This document shows, piece by piece, positions 8,939-18,688 of a stretch of 64,000 nucleotides of DNA; the first letter of the stretch is position 1, and the number at the start of each line of letters is the position of its first letter. The translations under genes and the position numbers were made by a program. Where the stretch lies: the NCBI GenBank assembly GCA_031269945.1, contig JAISYK010000007.1, forward strand, positions 174,255-238,254, read 5' to 3'. Origin of the DNA: Candidatus Endomicrobiellum calonymphae. Its GTDB lineage: Bacteria > Elusimicrobiota > Endomicrobiia > Endomicrobiales > Endomicrobiaceae. The notes beneath the pieces were generated by a model that ran no database searches, was not told where the DNA came from, and worked only from the letters and a program-made list of their open reading frames with translations.

Positions 8939-10117
8939 TTAGACTTTGAAATTTTTAGAGAAGGGTATTATTTTTTTAAATTTTCTTTTCCCTATTTGTA
9001 GTATGATTTTTTCTTTATAATTAACAATAGAATCATCAAATAACTTTTTTGAATCTACCTTAATACCTCCTTGCTGTATAAGACGTCTAGCCTTGTTTTT
9101 GCTTGATACCATACCGCTCTTAGTAAGTAAGTCAGATAACCTCATCTCTGCTTCTTGAATTCGATACTCTTCTATATCACTTGGGACATTTTTTTCTGAA
9201 AAAATTTTACTAAATTCTTCTTTTGCCTTTACTGCTTCCTCATCACCGTGATATTTTTCTACAATTTCCCTAGCCAATTCTATCTTTGCATTTTTTGGAT
9301 GCATAGCTTTAACTATACTTAAATTCGTTTGAGTAAGAAGTTCGTAATACTTATACATGAGAGTATCTGAAATTGACATTATCTTTCCAAACATATCTTT
9401 GGGCGAATCGTTTAAAGCTATGTAATTATTATAAGATTTTGACATTTTCTTAATACCATCTGTCCCTTCTAAAATCGGCATTGTGATTGCGATTTGAGTA
9501 TCTTTAATCCCATAATTTTTTTGTATTTGTCTACCTAAAAGAAGGTTAAATTTTTGATCGTTTCCCCCAAGCTCTATATCTGCGTTTAAAGCTACAGAAT
9601 CATATGCTTGAAGCAAAGGATAGAGAAACTCTACAATGTTTATTGGTTTATCTTCATTATATCTTTTCGCAAAATCATCCCTTGCAAGCATTTGAGCTAC
9701 AGTACTTTTTGAAACGAGAGTTAAAATTCCTTCTACGCCAATTTTATTAAACCATTTACTGTTATAGATGACTTCGGTTTTTTCCTTTTCTAGAATCTTG
9801 AAAACTTGATTAGTATATGTTTTTATGTTTACTTTTATTTGTTCGTCTGTAATAACAGGTCGAGTTTCGGATCTACCGGACGGATCGCCTATCTTTGCAG
9901 TAAAATCGCCAATCAAGAATATTATTTGATGTCCTAGATCTTGAAAAGTTTTTAATTTATTAATAATAACACTATGACCTAAATGTAAATCTGGGGCAGT
10001 AGGGTCAATTCCTAGTTTTACTTTTAATTTTTTACCTGAAACAAGTTTTTTTTCTAGTTCTTTAATGGAGATAATATCATTTGTCCCACGTATAACTTTT
10101 TCCAATACATCATTCAT
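8939..10117 (-). CDS. tyrS: Tyrosyl-tRNA synthetase
   Basis: Class I synthetase that charges tRNA-Tyr. The 392-residue protein has the HIGH-type motif 'DLHLGHS', '[17 protein letters not shown]' of the bacterial TyrS fold, the tyrosine-site segment '[16 protein letters not shown]', the 'KMSKS' loop followed by 'YNNYIAL', and a C-terminal S4-like RNA-binding domain ('[16 protein letters not shown]'). Length fits the shorter bacterial TyrS type. The start ATG has AAAAGG six bases upstream. Confidence 0.96.
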   Translation of the reverse strand: MNDVLEKVIRGTNDIISIKELEKKLVSGKKLKVKLGIDPTAPDLHLGHSVIINKLKTFQDLGHQIIFLIGDFTAKIGDPSGRSETRPVITDEQIKVNIKTYTNQVFKILEKEKTEVIYNSKWFNKIGVEGILTLVSKSTVAQMLARDDFAKRYNEDKPINIVEFLYPLLQAYDSVALNADIELGGNDQKFNLLLGRQIQKNYGIKDTQIAITMPILEGTDGIKKMSKSYNNYIALNDSPKDMFGKIMSISDTLMYKYYELLTQTNLSIVKAMHPKNAKIELAREIVEKYHGDEEAVKAKEEFSKIFSEKNVPSDIEEYRIQEAEMRLSDLLTKSGMVSSKNKARRLIQQGGIKVDSKKLFDDSIVNYKEKIILQIGKRKFKKIIPFSKNFKV

Positions 10118-11426
10118 AATTAACCTTTTAAAAATTTAACTACCTTCGCGTGGTATATTCTACCATTAAAATGACAAAATATTTCAATGAAAGTATAACC
10201 TTTTTGTAACAATGATTGATTTAACAAAACAACCAACAGAACAATTACTTTTTCTATACTTGTGAAAATTTGGACCCACTATTGTTTATTATGACGATTT
10301 ATTGTTCGAATTGATTTTCTATAAAACAATCCAAAATATAAAAAGTATTGCTAAATAAGCACTATTATACTAACTTCGGTACAACTTTGTTTGTATTAAT
10401 AGCTGCTTTTACGATTGTATAAACAAAGTAAGTGTCCCTCACTGTATAAAACATCAGCATAATAAAGCAGGAGGTGTATACTTTCTATATATAATTAACA
10501 AAACACTTTTTTGCACAAACAACGAACCTCATAAAACTCAAATTATTAATAATGAAGTGTGTTTTATAGTGGCGTTTTTTAATGGCAACAAAAAGTAACA
10601 AATGGTTCAAGAATGGACTTTAGAGTCGACCCTGATTAATTTTCTAACCTACAAAGATTACTTTAGTTCGTTGTTTTATCCATAATATTCATATATTGTT
10701 GCTCTATTGTGTTCCCTGAATTACTACATTTTAAGGCAGTCTACGTCAGATATATATTTCTCATTCATGCCAATCTGCATCGCTTCACTAGGTACTATAG
10801 AAGATTATCTTCTCTTTTTAAAAATCTATTTTGTATTTTCTGTTCGAATTCATCAAAATTTTCATAGCTACCCAATAGCCGTAATATATACATTTAAAAC
10901 CCATTAATTCCAATGTCTGAAATCTATAAAAACTTGTTTGTACTATTCAATAACAAACATTTTGTTTCTATGTGCCTTCCGCTGTCTTTCGAATTCAACC
11001 AACAGGTACAGTGTGACTAAAATTGCAAAAACAAATATATTTATAAAAACATCAATGATCAAAATATATTGTTTGAAATTTATCGTAAATTTTTTCATTA
11101 ATCCAAAAACAAATTAGTACAACAAGACGACTCATAAAAACCATGAAATGATCCCTGGACAGTAAAAATTTTCTACTTGGTGACAGTGCACAAAACGAGA
11201 AATAACAAAAAGATCCCATGGAAATCCTCAATTTTAGACTGCGTTACTGAAAAACCGGAACTTTCACTTCATTTACTAAGTCATATAGCTTGGACCGGTA
11301 AGTAAAAATGAATGCTTCAAATCGCAATCAGGTGTGAGCACAACACAGAACAATTACTTTGATGATTCTAAAGACCACTATTTACTTTTCCTTTATACCG
11401 TAATAACAATTACTGTGATTCATGAT
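10118..11426. other. Gap, mostly featureless, with one coding-like remnant
   Basis: There is no intact gene. On the minus strand around 10735-10895, 'MYILRLLGSYENFDEFEQKI' followed by 'NRFLKREDNLL', a stop, and 'VPSEAMQIGMNEKYISDV' in another frame read like the remains of a real protein of unknown family. The listed plus-strand ORFs at 10707 and 11334 have no support. No RNA gene, hairpin terminator or array is seen. Confidence 0.4.
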
Positions 11427-11843
11427 TTACGAAACACTGGCATTATCAACTGCAAGAGCAAACTTTGTCGCACCTGCTTTTTTAGCCTTATCTATAAAAC
11501 GTACTACATGCTCATATAGAACCTGCTTATCGCCTTTTAAAATTATAACTCTATTATGATTTGAGGATATAAGATTACTTATGACATCTTTAATGGTTAT
11601 ACTATCAACTTTCTCCCCATCTACATAAATAGATCCATATTTTGAAATCAAGACTTCAATATTTGAACCATCTTCACTACTAGATGACACTACTTGTGCC
11701 TTTGGAAGATTAACTTTTATAGAAGATGTATGCGTAAGCATCATGGGTGTAGTCATCATAAAAACAACAAGAAGAACAAGCATAACGTCAGTAAATGGCG
11801 TTATGTTAATCCCCGACATGATAATACCTTTTTTTTTAATCAT
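11427..11843 (-). CDS. tolR: TolR/ExbD-type proton channel protein
   Basis: This 138-residue inner-membrane protein has one N-terminal transmembrane helix and a periplasmic domain. It shows the family signature 'INITPFTDVMLVLLVVFMM' with the essential Asp, then a periplasmic domain with 'VILKGDKQVLYEHVVRFID'. With TolQ it uses the proton gradient to drive the TolA-like protein and keep the outer membrane attached during division. The ATG used overlaps the tolQ stop (ATGA). A second ATG eight codons on (11819) has AAAGG seven bases upstream and gives a more usual N-terminus. It is the last gene of the Tol-Pal run. Confidence 0.92.
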   Translation of the reverse strand: MIKKKGIIMSGINITPFTDVMLVLLVVFMMTTPMMLTHTSSIKVNLPKAQVVSSSSEDGSNIEVLISKYGSIYVDGEKVDSITIKDVISNLISSNHNRVIILKGDKQVLYEHVVRFIDKAKKAGATKFALAVDNASVS

Positions 11844-12481
11844 CTATTTTTTTTATTTTCTAAAACGCCTTTAATCACAGAAGAACAATATTCCATGTCT
11901 ACAACGAACTTATCTATAATCTTTACAAAAAAATTATATGCAATAACTGCAGGAATTGCCACAAAAAGACCTGCTGCAGTTGCAATAAGTGCTTCTGAAA
12001 CACCTTCAATAATAATTGACATATTTTCACTTCCTAGATTTACTTTTGAGATGTCATGAAACGCTCTTATAATACCCAAAACTGTCCCAAATAGTCCTAT
12101 ATAGACAGTAATATTGCCAAGCGTTCCTAAAACAACGATAAAACGTTCAAGTTTTATCGTTTGAAGCATTATCTCTCTTTCCATAGCTGCTTCACCCAGA
12201 TCATTTTTATTTTCTTTAAAAGCAATAATACCTGCTCTTACAACTGGAGCCATGGGAGAGTTAATGGTATCACAAAAACTGATAACTTCATCAAATTTAT
12301 CCATTTTTACTTCTTTTAGCAATTTGTCCAAAAATTGAACTTTTGTCATTTTAGACTTTATCCAAAATTCAACTAATTTAAAACAAATCACTGTTATTGA
12401 AAGAATTGATGCTCCTAAGAGAACGTAAAGGGTATATCCACCCATATTTATTACATCTATAAAACTCTTACCTTCAAACAT
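11840..12481 (-). CDS. tolQ: TolQ/ExbB-type proton channel protein
   Basis: This 213-residue protein has three transmembrane segments (about 14-36, 115-140 and 160-185). It carries the ExbB/TolQ signature 'LGTLGNITVYIGLFGTVLGI' and 'ALIATAAGLFVAIPAVIAYN'. It forms the proton channel with TolR. GAGAGG precedes the ATG at good spacing. It sits after tolB, which is unusual because tolQ normally heads the operon. ExbB is the alternative name, but the tolB and pal neighbours decide for Tol. Confidence 0.93.
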   Translation of the reverse strand: MFEGKSFIDVINMGGYTLYVLLGASILSITVICFKLVEFWIKSKMTKVQFLDKLLKEVKMDKFDEVISFCDTINSPMAPVVRAGIIAFKENKNDLGEAAMEREIMLQTIKLERFIVVLGTLGNITVYIGLFGTVLGIIRAFHDISKVNLGSENMSIIIEGVSEALIATAAGLFVAIPAVIAYNFFVKIIDKFVVDMEYCSSVIKGVLENKKNR

Positions 12482-12512
12482 AATATCAACATCCTCTCTA
12501 CTTAAATTCCAA

Positions 12513-13829
12513 CTAATTTAAAATTGGGGACCACGATGGAGTGTAAGAATTGCCTGGTATTTCCAGAAGCTTTCTCGTACCCGAACCGTCAATTGCCGTT
12601 ATATATATTTCCCCTCTTCCAGATCTATTCGAATAAAACGCTAGAAATCTTCCGTCAGGGGACCACGTAGGATTTTCATTGTTTTTTTGATTACGTGTAA
12701 GTCTTATAATTTTTGCAGTAGTTAAATCATAGGTATAAATATCGTAGTCCCCTTTAGCTTGTTTCATTGTAAAAGCAATTTTATCACCACGTGGAGACCA
12801 TGCTGGAGAATCACAAAAACCATCCGTGGTAACTCTCCTCACATTTTCACCTTTAGCATTCATTATGTAAATTTGAGGATATCCTGATCTATCCGAGATA
12901 AACGCTATCTCACGACCATTAGGGGCAAAAGATGGACTAGTGTCAATACATGTATTTTCAGTCATCCTTTTTAGTATTTCGCCACGCATATTTATCATAT
13001 ACAAATTTGGATATCTACCTTTAGATAAGGTAAGAATTAATTTCTTGCTATCAGGAGAAAATGAACCTGTGACATTTAATCCTTGACATTTTGAAACAAT
13101 AATACGTTTATTTTCAACAAAATTTAACGCGAATAAATCAGGGTTGTTATACAAATAGCCTGTATAAATTATTTGTCTCCCATCAGGAGACCATTTTGGA
13201 AGAATATTTATTTTATTATCTCTTGTTAATCTTCGCAAATTATATCCATCGTAATCTACAATATATAACTCTTTAAACCTTGTATTGTCGTTCGTAAAAA
13301 CTATTTTTGAACACGCTATACCAATTTCCCCTTTTATTTTTTTTATTATTTCATCACTTACTTTATGAGCCATATATCTACAACTTGAACGTTCATGTTT
13401 ATAATTATGATTCCATATTACTTCGCCTGTAACAACATCGATCATTTTTATTTCAAGAATAATGTTACACTCATCATTACTTACAGAGGCAGCGATAAGA
13501 ATTGATGTTCCTTTTTTTTTTAAAGAAAGTAGCTGGTCCTTAAAGTTATTTCTTTCTACAACCTGTATTATATTGAAGTACCTGGAAAAAACAAGATCGT
13601 TTTTAATAATTTTTCTAAGAAGTTTTGCTAATTTTACAGTATCTTCATTTTTATTTACAACACTAAAATCTTCTATGGCTATATCAGATTTTTTACTAGT
13701 CGCATAAAGTGAAAGGTAAATATCGCTACCCGCATAGATCGCCACTGTAGAAAAAAGAATTGTGAGAACGCATAAAATTGAAAGATATAAATTTTTTACT
13801 AAATCAACCTTTATCACATTTAAATTCAA
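12513..13829 (-). CDS. tolB: TolB periplasmic beta-propeller protein
   Basis: This 438-residue protein has a signal segment ('LYLSILCVLTILFSTVAIYA'), an N-terminal alpha/beta domain, and repeated propeller blades marked by 'WSPDGRQIIYTG', 'FSPDSKKLILT', 'FAPNGREIAFISDRSG', 'WSPRGDKIAFT' and 'WSPDGRFLAFYSNRSG'. TolB binds Pal and TolA in the periplasm. The ORF start overlaps the end of the tolA-like gene by 26 bases; a GTG four codons later (13817) is another option. Length fits the usual 420-440 residues. Confidence 0.95.
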   Translation of the reverse strand: MNLNVIKVDLVKNLYLSILCVLTILFSTVAIYAGSDIYLSLYATSKKSDIAIEDFSVVNKNEDTVKLAKLLRKIIKNDLVFSRYFNIIQVVERNNFKDQLLSLKKKGTSILIAASVSNDECNIILEIKMIDVVTGEVIWNHNYKHERSSCRYMAHKVSDEIIKKIKGEIGIACSKIVFTNDNTRFKELYIVDYDGYNLRRLTRDNKINILPKWSPDGRQIIYTGYLYNNPDLFALNFVENKRIIVSKCQGLNVTGSFSPDSKKLILTLSKGRYPNLYMINMRGEILKRMTENTCIDTSPSFAPNGREIAFISDRSGYPQIYIMNAKGENVRRVTTDGFCDSPAWSPRGDKIAFTMKQAKGDYDIYTYDLTTAKIIRLTRNQKNNENPTWSPDGRFLAFYSNRSGRGEIYITAIDGSGTRKLLEIPGNSYTPSWSPILN

Positions 13830-14487
13830 AATAAACTCCTAGAACATCATTCCTATAATCCTCAGGCAAATCTGGAAAAGGTGCCGTTCTATGTATTGTA
13901 TCTAAAGCATACCTATCGTATTCTTTGTTACTTGAAGATTCTTTGATAGAAACATCAAAAACTGAACCGTTTCTGCGAATTTTAAAATATACAATCACCC
14001 TGAGTTGCCCATAATTTTCGATCCATTTCCATTGTTCACTTATTTTTTTTACTATCTCTCCTGCATAATAAGAATACCTAAAATCCGGAGCATCAAATGA
14101 AAGTGCCCCATAATGAGAAACTGTTTTACTAGAGATATTACTAGAATTCGGAAACTGAAAATTTTTGGCACCACTACCATCTTCCGAAGTTTTTGTGACA
14201 CGGACTTCTTGATTATTTTTAAATTTTTGAAATTTTCTTTCTTTTTTTAAGATACCATTTCCTACTTTGTCTCCATCCATAGTATCCAAATGGCTAGACT
14301 CTTCCTTATTAGCTAAAACTCCAGATCGTCCAACTACTCCATGTCGAAATTTAGAATAAAAAGAAACTTCTACTGGCACAGGTAAAAACACTGGCTTTTC
14401 TCTGATATTAAAAACAAAACTAATAAACATAAAATGAAAAAAAACTGAAATCAGCAAATAAAGGAATAAATTATTTCTCTTAATCAT
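13804..14487 (-). CDS. TolA/TonB-like energy transducer
   Basis: This 227-residue protein has one N-terminal transmembrane helix ('LFLYLLISVFFHFMFISFVF'), a proline-containing stretch 'PVFLPVPVEV', a low-complexity charged middle and a C-terminal TonB/TolA domain ('GQLRVIVYFKIRRNGSVFDV', 'YALDTIHRTAPFPDLPE'). It would span the periplasm and link TolQR to TolB/Pal. It is shorter than E. coli TolA (about 420) because the helical middle is short, so TonB-like is an equally fair name. Position between ybgF-like and tolB supports the Tol role. Confidence 0.85.
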   Translation of the reverse strand: MIKRNNLFLYLLISVFFHFMFISFVFNIREKPVFLPVPVEVSFYSKFRHGVVGRSGVLANKEESSHLDTMDGDKVGNGILKKERKFQKFKNNQEVRVTKTSEDGSGAKNFQFPNSSNISSKTVSHYGALSFDAPDFRYSYYAGEIVKKISEQWKWIENYGQLRVIVYFKIRRNGSVFDVSIKESSSNKEYDRYALDTIHRTAPFPDLPEDYRNDVLGVYFEFKCDKG

Positions 14488-14505
14488 TGATTTTTTATAC
14501 TAATA

Positions 14506-14994
14506 TCATGATCCCTCTTTATCAAACATTTTTAGACATTCATCCATATAAAGTCTAGCTTCAACTGCCCGCACATCATTCGGATACCTACTTACAAATG
14601 ATTCAAATCCAGAATACGCAAGCTTGTACTTTTTTGCTAAATAATCGCCATAAGCTCGTCCGTAAATGCACGAAGATGAACTTGGCTCATCCTCGACTCC
14701 ATTTATTAAATGTGGTTTACTTAACAAAAAAACTTTATTTTGTAAATCTCGAATTGAGGCATCAAATGCTTCACAATCAGTACTAATTTTTGTACATAAA
14801 TCAGCGTAGTTTTGTTGAAATTCTCTGTATTTTATGTTCAGCTGTGAAATTTCGTCCGTTAAGTCTACAATTTTATTGTAACCTGACAAAGTGCAACATC
14901 CCGCAACAAATACAACCACAAAACACGCTATACTGAGCAGGCTCCCATTCAATACATGACTATTAAAAATCCTAGGCAAAATTTTAAACTGCAT
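14506..14994 (-). CDS. CpoB/YbgF-like lipoprotein with coiled coil and TPR
   Basis: This 162-residue protein begins with a lipoprotein-type signal: a hydrophobic stretch 'LLSIACFVVVFVAGC' with the lipobox Cys near residue 33. A coiled-coil-like part follows ('KIVDLTDEISQLNIKYREFQ'), then a single TPR-like unit 'YLAKKYKLAYSGFESFVSRY'. CpoB/YbgF of the Tol system has coiled coil then TPRs but is about 260 residues, so this is a short version. The location between pal and the tolA-like gene supports it. A BamD-like role is less likely. Confidence 0.7.
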   Translation of the reverse strand: MQFKILPRIFNSHVLNGSLLSIACFVVVFVAGCCTLSGYNKIVDLTDEISQLNIKYREFQQNYADLCTKISTDCEAFDASIRDLQNKVFLLSKPHLINGVEDEPSSSSCIYGRAYGDYLAKKYKLAYSGFESFVSRYPNDVRAVEARLYMDECLKMFDKEGS

Positions 14995-15015
14995 AACAAT
15001 ACACTTTTATTGTCC

Positions 15016-15501
15016 TTAGTTTAATAACTTTTTTATTTCCACTCTTCTATTTTTTGACCATGCTGACTCATTACTTCCTATGTCAGCGGGTTTTTCTTTT
15101 CCGTATGAAATAGTCGCGATTCTGTTAGGCACAATTCCTAGTCTAGTATAATATTCTTTGACTTTTAGAGCTCTACGTTGACCCAAAGAAAGGTTGTATT
15201 CAGTTGTACCTCTCTCATCTGTATGTCCCTCAAGGATAACTCTTATGTTAGAATTACTTATTAAATATGATGCATTTTCCTTCAAAGTTTCGATTGAATG
15301 TTCTGTTAAATCGCTTTTGTCAAATTCAAAATATACAGTCTTAAGATTAATATCTTCGTTAGAATTACCCCTTATTGATGGCTCATCATCAAAAGTAGAT
15401 GTTTTTGTATCATCTGTTGACTCATGTTTGATACCCTGCCTTTTACAACTCACAGTAAAAATAAACACACCGACTATGGCAAACAACAAAATTTTTTTCA
15501 T
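15016..15501 (-). CDS. pal: Pal, peptidoglycan-associated lipoprotein
   Basis: This 161-residue OmpA-family lipoprotein anchors the outer membrane to peptidoglycan. The signal peptide 'MKKILLFAIVGVFIFTVSC' ends in a lipobox Cys at residue 19. The OmpA domain shows 'VYFEFDKSDLTEHSIETL', 'VILEGHTDERGTTEYNLSLG' and 'RRALKVKEYY', with peptidoglycan-contact residues present. I start at the ATG at 15501 rather than the ORF-track start at 15540, because a signal peptide begins there and AGGGGGGG lies just upstream. It heads the Tol operon. Confidence 0.94.
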   Translation of the reverse strand: MKKILLFAIVGVFIFTVSCKRQGIKHESTDDTKTSTFDDEPSIRGNSNEDINLKTVYFEFDKSDLTEHSIETLKENASYLISNSNIRVILEGHTDERGTTEYNLSLGQRRALKVKEYYTRLGIVPNRIATISYGKEKPADIGSNESAWSKNRRVEIKKLLN

Positions 15502-16256
15502 ACAATCCCCCCCTAATCCTATATTGCTCACTCCACACATTTTTTTTTCAACGATCTACTTAAAGCACTACATACACACAGCGGGAACAATCGTTCACTA
15601 ATTTAGCAATATATTTCTAAACATCCACTTAAATTCACACAACGATACTCCGTAATTTTAATTTTTCTCAACAAACTACTTAAGTTACATAAATTACATC
15701 GTACATAAATTTGCATCATCTCTCTTCCATTTCCATGCTTATTGTATATTTATTTTTCTTAATTGTCACACAAAAACATTAAATATTTCTATAAAACTTT
15801 TCGCCAAAAACTATCCTTCCCATTAAGCTCCATATGTCGCGCTGTACACGACAACTATAACCTTACGTTACAATTTAAGATGTTAGATCCACACATCACA
15901 AATCAGCAAAATACAAAAACAAAATTTATTTACTTTTTCATTGAATTTCAATATCCATTTCAATGAATTTTATAAAACAAAAAAAAAACACCACCAATAA
16001 AAACACAAAATTACAACAAACTTGCATCATCAAATAAATCAGAAAATCTTATCATTTGTTAAAATCCGACGATGTATTTGTTTATTAAATATTTCATCTG
16101 CTTTTACTGTGTTAGATAAGTTTTTTCAACGTAGTAACCAATAATCCTTTTAGCTACAACAAATACAATATCATATGGAATACTTAATAATGTTTTTTAG
16201 CCATCACATCATTCTTTTTGTTTTTAATGTTAAAGAACAACCCTTTGTGTCAATAT
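15502..16256. other. Gap upstream of pal
   Basis: There is no supportable gene. The first bases hold the pal leader with a G7 tract (15507-15513). The rest is very AT-rich. The plus-strand ORF at 15763 has no support. I see no clear promoter with both boxes, no RNA gene and no repeat. Confidence 0.5.
15507..15513. repeat. G7 tract (minus strand) at the pal ribosome site
   Basis: The minus-strand leader reads AGGGGGGGATTGTATG, so the G run is the Shine-Dalgarno element five bases before the pal start codon. Confidence 0.75.
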
Positions 16257-16900
16257 TTAAAAATTTATAAGCAGTACACCATATCCTATCATGATTCCTA
16301 ATTCGGCATCAGCACAAAACTAACCATTACCCGTTTGCAATAAATAATCAAGAGAATTCCACAACATCTTCCCATACGCATCAGCGAGCAACCTCAAACT
16401 AAGAGCACCAAAGCGCCTTCATTGGGAAGTCCTAAGCGTACCCATTGCAACTATTTTTGCCTCACAACTTTAAGCTTGTTCTAACAATTTACAATTTGCG
16501 AATTTTAGCCGTGGAAGAAACGTCAACACCTTTTATGACACACTTTGGAATTTTCAACCAAATCTTTTATTACTAAAAAGCTTAGAACTTGCACCAATTT
16601 TTACCATTTTCTTTTCAAAACATCCCCCGGGCTTACGTCTATTGCATTAATGTCCATACCTGAAATAAGTCCTTCTACTACTTATGCCATTAAGCAATAG
16701 GCACATTACCACAAAAAAGTCTGAACCAAAATGACTTATCGTCTCATGATACTCTAAAAAAATCTTTTCCACCCTCGATATCATACAAAATACATTCCGA
16801 AAATATCATTTTTACATAAACAAAACTTGATCCGCCACTTTTTTCAAAACATCGTGAAGGTGAATCTCTTATTCCTTCTTGTTCCTGTCACAGGTACAAT
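16257..16900 (-). pseudogene. Broken unidentified gene
   Basis: Reverse-strand frames give 'SGGSSFVYVKMIFSECILYD', then after a shift 'DINAIDVSPGDVLKRK', then 'EAKIVAMGTLRT', a stop, 'GALSLRLLADAYGKMLWNSL' and 'CADAELGIMIGYGVLLINF'. These read as protein interrupted by stops and frameshifts, and local base composition is less AT-rich than around it. I could not match it to a family. The 5' limit is approximate. It lies just downstream of tsaD on the same strand. Confidence 0.45.
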
Positions 16901-17029
16901 ATATTATTGCCAAATTTAATATTTCCATAATACTTAACTAGTTATTTTTATTATTCGCAATCAACTACCTCTGATTTTAAGCTTTATCTAAGATGCATTA
17001 AAACACCACGTATGATTTTAGCTCCAGTT

Positions 17030-18061
17030 TTAATTATACCGCCAATTTTCTAAGTTGAGAGATGGATTAGATTTAAGCTGCGCATCATTGTATTTCAAGC
17101 CACATTTTACGTATTTTAAATATGCCACACATCCAATCATTGCTGCATTATCAGTACAGTAAACAAGCGATGGCATAAAAATCTTTATTTTATTTTCGGA
17201 ACCAATTTTCAAAAACATTTTTCTTATCAGATAATTTGAACTTACGCCTCCACCCAAAACAATTCTTTTTAAATTGAATTCTTTCGCAGCTGAAAAAGAT
17301 TTAAAACAAAGCGTTTCAGATATAGCCTGCCTAAAAGAAGCACAAACATCATTTAAATGGTTTTCGCTTTTAACTGGATTCAGTTTGAGATAATTTAAGA
17401 ATGCTGTTTTAATTCCTGAAAAAGAAAAATCCCAACTTCCTTTTAAATAAGGTCTCGTAAATCTAATTGCTTCTGGATCCCCTTTTTCTGCTTTTTTATC
17501 TATAATGGGGCCCCCTGGATAAGAAAGCCCTAACATTTTAGCAGCTTTATCAAAAGCTTCACCTACCGCATCATCTCTTGTCACTCCTAGTACTTTATAT
17601 TTTCCAAAATCTTTCACTAAAACAAGCTCCGTATGGCCTCCAGATACTATTAAGCTTAAAAAGGGGTGCCTTATAAGTTCATTTTTAATAAACGATGAAT
17701 AAATATGTCCTTCCAAATGGTTTACCGGTATTAACGGCTTTTTATAAATAACAGCAAGAGATTTTGCAGCAATTGACCCTACAAGTAAAGCTCCCGCCAA
17801 CCCAGGTCCTGTAGTAAAAGCAATAGCATCTACCTTCTTTGAAAAATTGTCAAAAGTTATTCCACTATTACTCAAAGCTTGAGAGATTACAAGATTTATG
17901 TTCTCTACATGTGCACGACTTGCAAGCTCTGGAACAACGCCAAAAAACTTAGCATGTATTCTCGCTTGCGAAGAAATTACAGTCGATCTTACTTTTACTC
18001 CATTTGTAACTACAGATGCAGAAGTCTCATCACAAGAAGTTTCTATTGCAAATACATTCAT
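17030..18061 (-). CDS. tsaD: TsaD, tRNA threonylcarbamoyl transferase subunit
   Basis: Transfers the threonylcarbamoyl group to A37 of ANN-decoding tRNAs, with TsaB and TsaE (not in this window). About 343 residues from the chosen start. Visible are the ASKHA phosphate motif 'AIETSCDETSASVV', the metal-binding histidines in 'LASRAHVENI' and 'PVNHLEGHI', 'LSLIVSGGHTELV', 'DDAVGEAFDK' and 'LGGGVSSNYLIR'. The ORF track begins at a TTG at 18127 that would add 22 hydrophobic residues; family proteins begin at 'MNVFAIETS', hence 18061. No good Shine-Dalgarno site is seen for either. Confidence 0.96.
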   Translation of the reverse strand: MNVFAIETSCDETSASVVTNGVKVRSTVISSQARIHAKFFGVVPELASRAHVENINLVISQALSNSGITFDNFSKKVDAIAFTTGPGLAGALLVGSIAAKSLAVIYKKPLIPVNHLEGHIYSSFIKNELIRHPFLSLIVSGGHTELVLVKDFGKYKVLGVTRDDAVGEAFDKAAKMLGLSYPGGPIIDKKAEKGDPEAIRFTRPYLKGSWDFSFSGIKTAFLNYLKLNPVKSENHLNDVCASFRQAISETLCFKSFSAAKEFNLKRIVLGGGVSSNYLIRKMFLKIGSENKIKIFMPSLVYCTDNAAMIGCVAYLKYVKCGLKYNDAQLKSNPSLNLENWRYN

Positions 18062-18123
18062 ATCATATTTATAAAATATATATAGATTAATATTTTGCGT
18101 TAACAAAAACGCAAGTGTTTTTT

Positions 18124-18534
18124 TCAATTTTGATTTTTAGAACGTACAAAAGTTACATTGTAGTAATTCCTACTTGGGGAATAAAATTTATATGTCACAG
18201 AACCATCTCTATTATTCACTTTATTTAGGCCCATCTTCATAGAACAAACAATATTTTTGAATTTTTTTTCGAGAAAATGCATAGTCTTATCAGATCTAAG
18301 TTTTAGAGTCTTGTAAAATTCATTCCATTGAGCTGTTTTTGTACTTCTCTCCACAACATATTGACTTAAAATATCATTTTGAACAATACCGTTTGAAACT
18401 AAAACATCTACTATTTTTTTATCTATTACTATATCTGTATGTGCTTCCTGACTTTGCATAAACTGCGAAGAAAACCATACGCTCATACCAAAAAGGAACA
18501 ATACCACCATGTACACTTTAATACACACGTTCAT
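18124..18534 (-). CDS. Small single-pass membrane protein, unknown
   Basis: I do not recognise this gene. From the ATG at 18534 it codes for about 136 residues: an N-terminal membrane anchor or signal ('VYMVVLFLFGMSVWFSS'), then a mixed charged domain ending 'GSVTYKFYSPSRNYYNVTFV'. The ORF track begins 23 residues earlier (18603); the later start puts the hydrophobic segment at the N-terminus. It lies between the EnvC-like gene and tsaD, so it may be exported and take part in envelope work, but that is inference from position only. Confidence 0.6.
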   Translation of the reverse strand: MNVCIKVYMVVLFLFGMSVWFSSQFMQSQEAHTDIVIDKKIVDVLVSNGIVQNDILSQYVVERSTKTAQWNEFYKTLKLRSDKTMHFLEKKFKNIVCSMKMGLNKVNNRDGSVTYKFYSPSRNYYNVTFVRSKNQN

Positions 18535-18688
18535 TTTTTTTTCTTTGCTTGCCACCACACATACTCTCCAGTTAATTAACATTAACATGCTGAACTTAGA
18601 CATCTACATTATACATCAACTCTTAATATACCAAACAAATCCCCTTCCCCCCAACTTAATTCTCTGTCACTTACAGTAAAATACTTGT

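Noticed and set aside
15502-15540. Longer Pal start (174 aa) in the ORF track
   Set aside because: The upstream 13 codons would put a non-signal stretch before the lipoprotein signal peptide, and the G-run ribosome site lies inside it, right before the ATG at 15501.
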